This document shows, piece after piece, positions 6,062 to 11,125 of a stretch of DNA of 11,125 bases. The stretch is taken from contig CAZNAM010000023.1 of NCBI GenBank assembly GCA_964571335.1, positions 1 through 11,125 on the forward strand, in the 5' to 3' direction. A program made the position numbers and the translations under genes. How positions within the stretch are numbered: the stretch's first letter is position 1; each line of letters opens with the position of its first letter. This stretch comes from JAFCDQ01 sp964571335 (GTDB lineage: Archaea > Nanobdellota > Nanobdellia > Woesearchaeales > ARS49). The notes beneath the pieces were generated by a model. The model was not told where the DNA came from, searched no databases, and worked only from the letters and a program-made list of their open reading frames with translations.

Positions 6062-6692
6062 TAAATCAATATTCTTGTTTGTTCTTATGATTGTTGCTTT
6101 TGTTTTTTTGTTAGGTTTGGGATTAGGTAATTATTTTGGTTCAATTGATGCGAAAGCAGGAAAAATTTTGAAACAGTCAGAATTAGACGCTGAAAGTTTT
6201 CTTATTGAACAGCAGTTGATTGATACATTTGGTTCTAATTGTGATATTTCTAAAACAAGACTTTCTGCTCTTTCTGAGCAATTATGGCAGTTAGGAAAAT
6301 CATTGGATTCTGATTCTGCAAGGGAAGAGCTTGGAGAAGAACAATACAATTTTCTTAAGAGAAAATATCATCTTATGCAGATAAAGACTTATTCTTTATA
6401 TAAAAATTTGGAAAATAATTGTGACAAAGAATCAGATATTATCTTGTTTTATTTTAATAAGAACAATCCCGCCAGTAAAGAGCAGGGAGATATTCTTGAC
6501 AAGATTGCAGAGAATTTTGATGCAAGAATTTTTGCTATTGAATTTAATTATGCTCCTGAGATAAAATTTTTGGAAAGATATTATAATATTGATAAAGCTC
6601 CTGCAATTGTAATTAATTTTCAGGATACTTTGATTGGCGTTCAGGATTTTGAAGTTATTGAAGAGATATTATTAAAATGGAAAAAAGAGTAA
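6054..6692 (+). CDS. Membrane-anchored thioredoxin-fold protein lacking CXXC
   Basis: A 212-residue protein with one N-terminal anchor (residues ~5-27, preceded by MRNK), so the bulk should lie outside the cell. Residues ~35-120 are helical and carry Cys63 and Cys123. Residues ~126-210 look like a thioredoxin fold: strand DIILFYF, then NKNNPASKEQG where an active protein would have FxxxxCPxCxxQ, then AEN-FDARIFAIEF, and KAPAIVIN with the cis-Pro at 183. The CXXC is absent (NPAS at 138-141), so this domain cannot do dithiol chemistry itself. The following gene repeats the entire architecture with Cys residues at identical 60-residue spacing. ATG 6054 is chosen for its GGAGGTG site. It overlaps the neighbours by 8 and 16 bp, implying co-translation. 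Exact function is unknown. Confidence 0.72.
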   Translation: MRNKSIFLFVLMIVAFVFLLGLGLGNYFGSIDAKAGKILKQSELDAESFLIEQQLIDTFGSNCDISKTRLSALSEQLWQLGKSLDSDSAREELGEEQYNFLKRKYHLMQIKTYSLYKNLENNCDKESDIILFYFNKNNPASKEQGDILDKIAENFDARIFAIEFNYAPEIKFLERYYNIDKAPAIVINFQDTLIGVQDFEVIEEILLKWKKE

Positions 6693-8758
6693 AAATTATT
6701 ATAAGGAGTTTTTTTATTACTCTTTTAATTTTTGGACTGGCTATTTTATTAAATCATGTTTTAGATTCTTTACGTATTGAGGTTATTAATGATGTGATGG
6801 AAAAACATGAACTTGATAGAGATGCTTATCTTGCAGAACAGATTTTTATTGAGTCTTTTAGTGAATATGGTTGTGCTCCTTTAAGAACAAAATTTCATGC
6901 TCTAAAAGAAGAAATCATAACAGTTGGTACTGAGCTTAGCACATATAGCAAATTTAGTTTATTTAGAAAAAAAGATTTTGATTATCTTAAGAGAAAATAT
7001 TTTATTCTTGAGTTTGAGATGTTAAACATTGTTCAAAAACTTAATGATATGTGTGGCAAACCTTATCTTCCTGTTTTATTTTTTTATGAAATTGATGACG
7101 AAGTTAGTGAAAGACAAGGTTATATTCTTGAAGAATTATCTAAATCTTTTGATGATAGACTGATTATTATTTCAATAGATAAAGATTATCAGGATGAACC
7201 GCTTGTAAATACAATTAAAAGAATTTATCAGGTTAATAGTGCCCCCACTTTAATAATTGATAATGCTAAGTTTGAAGGAATTCTTTATTCTTCAGAGCTT
7301 AATGATACTTTGATAAAACAATTAAGTCCTGCAGATCCTTATGGAAAATTACATAATTTAAATTATACTATTCGGGCAACAGGAATAAACAGATCTTTGC
7401 TGATTAAGGAATATGAAGATTCTGTTAAGACAGAAAAAGATCATTTTGCTAAAGCAGATATTATATTTTTGTTAGGTAGATTGACAAATAATGATTCTCT
7501 TATTTGTTCTTCTTTGAAAGAATTTGATTTAATAAATTCTTCAAATCCTGAAGAATATGCTTTAGTTTATGAGACTATTGCAAGTATTGATTGTGGACGA
7601 AACAAGAGAGCTTTTTATACTCTTGCAGCTGATGAATGGATGAAAATTGGTAAAAAATGGAGGGCAGATATGGATTATTTGCTTGCTTATGGTGATAATC
7701 CAAGAATTATTTTTAATATAACTCAAGTTAAACCAAATTTAAAAAAAGGTAATTATTCTAAAATGATTTTAGGTTATTCAAAAATATCTGTTGGAAGTCA
7801 TACAAATATAGTTAGTCAGTCTGATAGGGTTTCTCGTGATTGGCTTTCAGGAATGATTCAAAATCCTTTTTCTGAAAATATTCTTAAATTATTTTCAGAA
7901 GTTCATGTTTTAAATAAACCTGATCTTATGGAAGATATTGGCTGGCATGAAGGTGGAAGAATTAGAGAATTAAAACAAGTTGGTGCTAAGAATTCTATAG
8001 CAGCAGGTACTGTTGTAGTTCACCGTGATGAAAAATGGTATGCTCCTGATGAAAAAGGAGTTTTTAGATTTGAAGTTCCTTTAGATAAAGTTTATTATCC
8101 AACTACAAGATTTTTAAGAAAAGATATTGCTGTTGTGATTGACACTCATGGTATTAATATGATTGTAGATCAGGCAATAAGTAATAATGCTTCTTTGGTT
8201 ATAGGTTGTGGAGATAATCCTGCTAAAGCAGCAGCTGCAAAATATTTGAGTGATAAAGGTATTGATGTTGTTTCATTTCCTAATAAATTTTTTAATTTAC
8301 TTCTTGGAAATAATGTTTCTGTTCTTGGGAGTCCTCCACTTAATCATGCTCCTACAAATATTCTTTTAGGTTACAGACCTTTGGAGATTGAAAAAAATTC
8401 TAAGATTGTTGTGTCTAACAGTTCTGATGATGTTTTTGCTTTGTGGTATTATCAGACACCTGTTGCTTATTTTGAAGAGATTTCAAAAGTTTTCCCTCTT
8501 GATTTATATTATTATACTTTTGATGATTTTCAACAGCAGATTTATCTTGTTGATATGGCAAGAAGAATTGATGCAGATTTGATTGCTACAAGGATTTATG
8601 ATAAGACTGATTATTTTGCCGTCAGTGAATGGCTTAATGAAGATAAAGACCATGCCGCTATTTTATTTCATTCTTCATCTTATCCTTATGGAATAAAGAT
8701 GTTTAATGATTTTCCTGAACAAACAACTTTTGGAGATGTTAATCCAATATTTGAATAA
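6677..8758 (+). CDS. Large anchored extracytoplasmic protein: Trx-like module plus unrecognised domain
   Basis: A 693-residue protein with one anchor (~9-27; N-terminus MEKRVK inside). Residues ~45-215 repeat the module of the previous gene: DAYLAEQIFIESF, Cys66, DYLKRKYFILEFE, Cys126, then LPVLFFYEIDDEVSERQG (no CXXC) and the cis-Pro strand NSAPTLIID (Pro190). Residues ~235-345 are helical and possibly TPR-like. Residues ~370-693 form one or two alpha/beta domains that I do not recognise. They contain IVSQSDRVSRDWLS, IGWHEGGRI, IAVVIDTHGIN (~484-494), SLVIGCGDNPAKAAAAKYL (~506-523, Rossmann-like turn), KGIDVVSFP and LGSPPLNHAP. The conserved look suggests ligand binding or catalysis, but I cannot name it. 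No Shine-Dalgarno is visible; the start overlaps the upstream gene by 16 bp, suggesting coupling. Confidence 0.72.
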   Translation: MEKRVKIIIRSFFITLLIFGLAILLNHVLDSLRIEVINDVMEKHELDRDAYLAEQIFIESFSEYGCAPLRTKFHALKEEIITVGTELSTYSKFSLFRKKDFDYLKRKYFILEFEMLNIVQKLNDMCGKPYLPVLFFYEIDDEVSERQGYILEELSKSFDDRLIIISIDKDYQDEPLVNTIKRIYQVNSAPTLIIDNAKFEGILYSSELNDTLIKQLSPADPYGKLHNLNYTIRATGINRSLLIKEYEDSVKTEKDHFAKADIIFLLGRLTNNDSLICSSLKEFDLINSSNPEEYALVYETIASIDCGRNKRAFYTLAADEWMKIGKKWRADMDYLLAYGDNPRIIFNITQVKPNLKKGNYSKMILGYSKISVGSHTNIVSQSDRVSRDWLSGMIQNPFSENILKLFSEVHVLNKPDLMEDIGWHEGGRIRELKQVGAKNSIAAGTVVVHRDEKWYAPDEKGVFRFEVPLDKVYYPTTRFLRKDIAVVIDTHGINMIVDQAISNNASLVIGCGDNPAKAAAAKYLSDKGIDVVSFPNKFFNLLLGNNVSVLGSPPLNHAPTNILLGYRPLEIEKNSKIVVSNSSDDVFALWYYQTPVAYFEEISKVFPLDLYYYTFDDFQQQIYLVDMARRIDADLIATRIYDKTDYFAVSEWLNEDKDHAAILFHSSSYPYGIKMFNDFPEQTTFGDVNPIFE

Positions 8759-8774
8759 ATATTAACAAGGTAAT

Positions 8775-8784
8775 TATTTAAAAA
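8775..8784 (+). promoter_or_regulatory. Possible TATA box for the ArnT-like gene
   Basis: TATTTAAAAA in the 57-bp gap would place a start near 8806, about 10 nt before the ATG at 8816. The gene may instead ride on the upstream transcript. This is the only gap wider than 10 bp in the envelope cluster. Confidence 0.35.
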
Positions 8785-8815
8785 TCCAAAAATTAAACAT
8801 GCATGGAATTAAAAA

Positions 8816-10237
8816 ATGAAAATTAAGAATTTTTTCATAAAAAATTATCTCATGATTTTAATTCTTTCATTTACTTTTCTTGCTCATCTTTTTTTCTTTT
8901 TTAATTTTCATGAAATTTGGTGGGATTCTGGTGTTTATATTGGGATGGGTAAGTTTTTGTTATCTTTGGGAAAGGTTGGTTTGTGGGAGCATATTCGTCC
9001 TGTTTTTTGGCCAGTGATTCTTGGAACTTCATGGAAATTATTTCCAAACAATTTTATCTTAATTCCAAAAATTCTTGAGCTTATTTTAGTGGTTTCTTCT
9101 GTTTTTCTTATTTATCTGATAGGAAAAAAAGTCTATTCAAAAACAGCAGGAATTATTGCTGCTGCTTTTCTTGCTTCAAGCACTATTTTATTTTATCTTA
9201 GTTTTCATCTTTATACTGAAATTCCTGTTCTTTTCTTTGTTTTACTGGCTTATTATTTTTTAATCAATGATAAATCTTTTTTTGCAGGTTTGTTTCTCGC
9301 GATTGCGTTTTTGACTAAGTTTCCTTCAGCTTTGTTTCTTGCGATTGTTTTCTTTTTCCTCTTGTTCAGAAAATCTTATAAGCAGATTTTATATCTTGTT
9401 TTAGGTTCTTTTGTTGTTTTGATTCCTTTTTTTATTTCTAATATTGTGTTTTATCATAATATTTTTGGAGGTCTTCTTGATGCTCAGCAGGTTATAAGGA
9501 ATGTTCTTGGTTGTAATGTTTTGAGAAGTCAGCCTTGGTATTATTATTTTTTTCTTATCTTTTTTTATGAAAATAAGTTTCTTGCTGTTTCTTTAGTTGG
9601 TTTTTTCAGGAAATCAAAATATTCATTATTAATAACAATGTCTTTGATTATTCCTTTGTTGTATTTTATTTTTCTTCCTTGCAGGGATTATCGTTATCTT
9701 GTTATGTTTCTTCCTTTTGTTATTTTGTTGGCAGGAGCTGGTTTGGAATTGCTAATCAACAGTTTCAGGAAAAAACAGTTCAAAGTTCTGATCTTGATTT
9801 CTTTAGTTTTAGCAGTCTCTTTTGTTGGTTACAGGATGGCTTTTGTTTTTTATGAAAACAATGAAGCAATTTCTTATTCTGCAGAGAAAGAATCTTTTTT
9901 TAATTATCTTGATAACAGGTCTGTTTCAGGTGAAGTCTGGACAAGCAATCCTGTTCTTTCTGCTTATTCTGATAATAAGTTGAATAAGATTTATTATCCT
10001 GTTTATGATGGTAATATTTCAACCACTTTTTTTAATTATCTGCATAATAATTCTGATAAGATTGAGTTTGTTTTTCTTGATAATTGTGGTGGAGGCATTA
10101 TCTGTCATCCTGATGATTATGTCTGCAGTTCAAATAATGGTGAGATGATTTCTTATCTCAACAAGGAATTTAATCTTGTTTTAAAAACTTCAAAAAATAA
10201 TTGTTGGTATAAAGTTTATCACAATTTAGCGTATTGA
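8816..10237 (+). CDS. GT-C membrane glycosyltransferase, ArnT/PMT_2-like
   Basis: A 473-residue polytopic protein with roughly ten membrane segments to residue ~345 and a short soluble C-terminus. It resembles the dolichyl-phosphate-mannose/ArnT-type family that moves a sugar from a polyprenyl-phosphate donor. The first outer loop has WWDSGVY (Asp37) followed by GKVGLWEHIRPVFWPVILG, typical of the family's D..Y...RPP.YP layout. HLYTEIPVLFFVLLAYYFL (Glu135) and LAIAFLTKFPSALF (Lys168) match conserved family segments, as does RDYRYLVMFLPFVILLAG (~290-307). The C-terminal tail holds WTSNPVLSAYSD and four cysteines (424, 430, 437, 463) that could form disulfides. Unlike the two STT3-like genes upstream, its key loop residues look intact, so it may be the active transferase of this cluster. 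Its end is 6 bp from the convergent MBF1 gene. Confidence 0.82.
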   Translation: MKIKNFFIKNYLMILILSFTFLAHLFFFFNFHEIWWDSGVYIGMGKFLLSLGKVGLWEHIRPVFWPVILGTSWKLFPNNFILIPKILELILVVSSVFLIYLIGKKVYSKTAGIIAAAFLASSTILFYLSFHLYTEIPVLFFVLLAYYFLINDKSFFAGLFLAIAFLTKFPSALFLAIVFFFLLFRKSYKQILYLVLGSFVVLIPFFISNIVFYHNIFGGLLDAQQVIRNVLGCNVLRSQPWYYYFFLIFFYENKFLAVSLVGFFRKSKYSLLITMSLIIPLLYFIFLPCRDYRYLVMFLPFVILLAGAGLELLINSFRKKQFKVLILISLVLAVSFVGYRMAFVFYENNEAISYSAEKESFFNYLDNRSVSGEVWTSNPVLSAYSDNKLNKIYYPVYDGNISTTFFNYLHNNSDKIEFVFLDNCGGGIICHPDDYVCSSNNGEMISYLNKEFNLVLKTSKNNCWYKVYHNLAY

Positions 10238-10243
10238 TTAAAA

Positions 10244-10699
10244 TCATTTCTTAAGTTTCAGAATATCTCCTATTGTTAATCCTTCTGCTTTTGCTCTCTT
10301 TCCTGTTTTTTCTTCTCCTATTTCTATCTCTTCAACTAATTTTATGTTTAGTATTTTTTCAAATCTTTTTGCTGTTTTTATTGGTGGTTCAAAACTTCCG
10401 TTTTCTATTTTTTGTATTATGCTTTCTTTTTCATTTAACATTTGTGCAAATTCTTTTTGGGTTTTTCCTAGTTTGTTTCTTTTATTTCTTATTAGTTTTG
10501 CAAAGTTTGCTACTACAAATTCTTCTCTTTCTGGTTTTTCTTTTCTTTTTTCTTCAATTTGTCCTTTTTTGACAATCACTTTTGTTTTTTTAAGCACTTT
10601 TCCATGTTTTGAACATTTGGTGCAAACACTTAGAATTACTCCTTCAATTTCTGTGTTATATAATTCTCCTTCTTTTCCACACATTTCGCATTTAGGCAT
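10244..10699 (-). CDS. MBF1-type transcription factor (zinc ribbon plus HTH)
   Basis: A 151-residue cytoplasmic protein related to multiprotein bridging factor 1, which in archaea is a conserved factor linked to ribosomes and transcription. Residues 1-30 form a zinc ribbon with Cys4, Cys7, Cys26 and Cys29 (MPKCEMCGKEGEL ... CTKCSKHG). A basic linker follows. Residues ~62-117 are a Cro/C1-type HTH: FAKLIRNKRNKLGKTQKEFAQML, then ESIIQKIENGSFEPP, then AKRFEKILNIKL. The tail ends GLTIGDILKLKK, a common archaeal MBF1 finish. The frame extends to 10744, but ATG 10699 starts the zinc ribbon exactly as in the family and has a TATA element 26 nt upstream. It is divergent from the ABC gene and convergent with the ArnT-like gene. 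Confidence 0.92.
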   Translation of the reverse strand: MPKCEMCGKEGELYNTEIEGVILSVCTKCSKHGKVLKKTKVIVKKGQIEEKRKEKPEREEFVVANFAKLIRNKRNKLGKTQKEFAQMLNEKESIIQKIENGSFEPPIKTAKRFEKILNIKLVEEIEIGEEKTGKRAKAEGLTIGDILKLKK

Positions 10700-10720
10700 A
10701 TTATTTGATGTTTGACTTAA

Positions 10721-10729
10721 AAATATAAA
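10721..10729 (-). promoter_or_regulatory. TATA box of the MBF1 gene
   Basis: TTTATATTT on the - strand is centred 26 nt upstream of the ATG at 10699. This gives the expected geometry for a leaderless transcript and argues against the longer frame starting at 10744, whose start would lie upstream of this box. Confidence 0.55.
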
Positions 10730-10764
10730 TCTTTCTATCACCATTATTGAATGATACTATTTGC

Positions 10765-10772
10765 TTTTAAAG
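10765..10772 (+). promoter_or_regulatory. TATA box of the ABC ATPase gene
   Basis: TTTTAAAG is centred about 27 nt before the ATG at 10796, and no Shine-Dalgarno is present. Together with the MBF1 box it makes the 96-bp gap a divergent promoter with two separate TATA elements. A later TTTTATAT (10781-10788) is too close to the ATG. Confidence 0.45.
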
Positions 10773-10795
10773 TATTATTCTTTTATATGTAGATT

Positions 10796-11125
10796 ATGTT
10801 AGATGAATCTTTCATAGAAGAGCATATTCGTAAAGCTATTATCAAAGGGGCAAATAAAGATGATGTTAAAAAATCTCTTGAGCTTGCTGGTTGGCCTAAA
10901 GATATTGTTAATGATTATTTAAAGAAAACATTTAAAGAGCTTCCTGTTCAGCCTTTAATAAGAGTTTCTAATATTTCAAAATCTTTTAATTCTAAAAATA
11001 TAATTATTGATACTAGTTTTAATATTATGCCTGGCGAGATTTTTGGCGTTATTGGTTTAAGTGTAGCAGGTAAATCAACTTTGCTTAATTTAATGGTTGG
11101 TTTTCTTGATTTGGATAAAGGTGAA
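10796..11125 (+). CDS. ABC-transporter ATP-binding protein with N-terminal helical module (partial)
   Basis: The first 110 residues are visible and the frame is open at the window edge. Residues 1-46 are a small helical module (FIEEHIRKAIIKGANKDDVKKSL, then ELAGWPKDIVNDYLKK) placed ahead of the usual ABC start. From residue ~54 an ABC nucleotide-binding domain begins: PLIRVSNISKSFN (the A-loop region of ABC ATPases), MPGEIFGVIG, Walker A GLSVAGKST (87-95), then LLNLMVGFLDLDKGE, the usual segment after Walker A. The Q-loop, signature and Walker B lie outside the window. The partner permease and substrate are not visible. The start is chosen because the TATA box is 27 nt upstream and the frame is open from there. 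The family is certain; the transported molecule is unknown. Confidence 0.88.
   Translation, partial: MLDESFIEEHIRKAIIKGANKDDVKKSLELAGWPKDIVNDYLKKTFKELPVQPLIRVSNISKSFNSKNIIIDTSFNIMPGEIFGVIGLSVAGKSTLLNLMVGFLDLDKGE

Noticed and set aside
6131..6349. 72-residue - frame inside the Trx-like gene
   Set aside because: It is antisense to a well-supported gene whose paralogue lies next door, with no motif of its own.
10233..10246. Inverted repeat TGATT-AA-AATCA across the convergent stops of the ArnT-like and MBF1 genes
   Set aside because: The 2-nt loop is too small for a hairpin, and the repeat mostly reflects the two stop codons. There is no evidence that it is a terminator.
10273..10715. Two long + frames opposite the MBF1 gene
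   Set aside because: They are Phe/Leu-rich shadows of a lysine/glutamate-rich gene. The zinc ribbon and HTH on the - strand decide the strand.

Overview
The window looks like the chromosome of a very AT-rich archaeon, probably a DPANN-type lineage such as Woesearchaeota or Pacearchaeota. The evidence is an archaeal-type ribosomal protein uS2, a RadB-like RecA paralogue, an MBF1-type zinc-ribbon/HTH factor, a free-standing TRAM protein, archaeal TATA boxes about 27 nt upstream of start codons, and tight packing of genes. The lineage is my inference; nothing here is a species marker. No rRNA, tRNA, CRISPR array, insertion sequence or integrase was seen. No gene-free stretch exceeds 170 bp.

Layout. 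(1) Positions 1-2575 hold housekeeping genes on the + strand: the tail of an unrecognised gene, a TRAM RNA-binding protein, a bacterial/eukaryote-type S-adenosylmethionine synthetase (metK), and uS2 (rps2). A GC-rich, foldable leader precedes rps2. (2) radB lies on the - strand. Its 3' end overlaps the rps2 end by 14 bp, and its 5' end faces the next block across one nearly palindromic TATA element. (3) Positions 3266-10237 are a + strand cluster of five cell-envelope genes. Two are multi-membrane proteins with a degenerate STT3/AglB-like plan. Next comes a membrane-anchored thioredoxin-fold protein without a CXXC, then a 693-residue protein that repeats this module and adds a large unrecognised extracytoplasmic region. 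The last is an ArnT/PMT-like GT-C glycosyltransferase. (4) An MBF1 gene on the - strand converges on this cluster and is divergent from an ABC-transporter ATPase gene that runs off the window.

How the genes may work together. The envelope cluster has the logic of a surface glycosylation or surface-assembly machine: GT-C membrane enzymes or their inactive relatives, plus single-pass proteins with thioredoxin-like domains outside the cell. Eukaryotic oligosaccharyltransferase also pairs STT3 with thioredoxin-fold subunits (Ost3/Ost6), so the parallel deserves a test. It is inference only. Several genes look leaderless (TATA centred 26-29 nt before the ATG), while two genes inside the envelope cluster use a GAGGT Shine-Dalgarno 5-6 nt before the ATG. 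rps2 combines a strong promoter, an approximately 80-nt structured leader and a GAGGT site, which suggests regulated translation.
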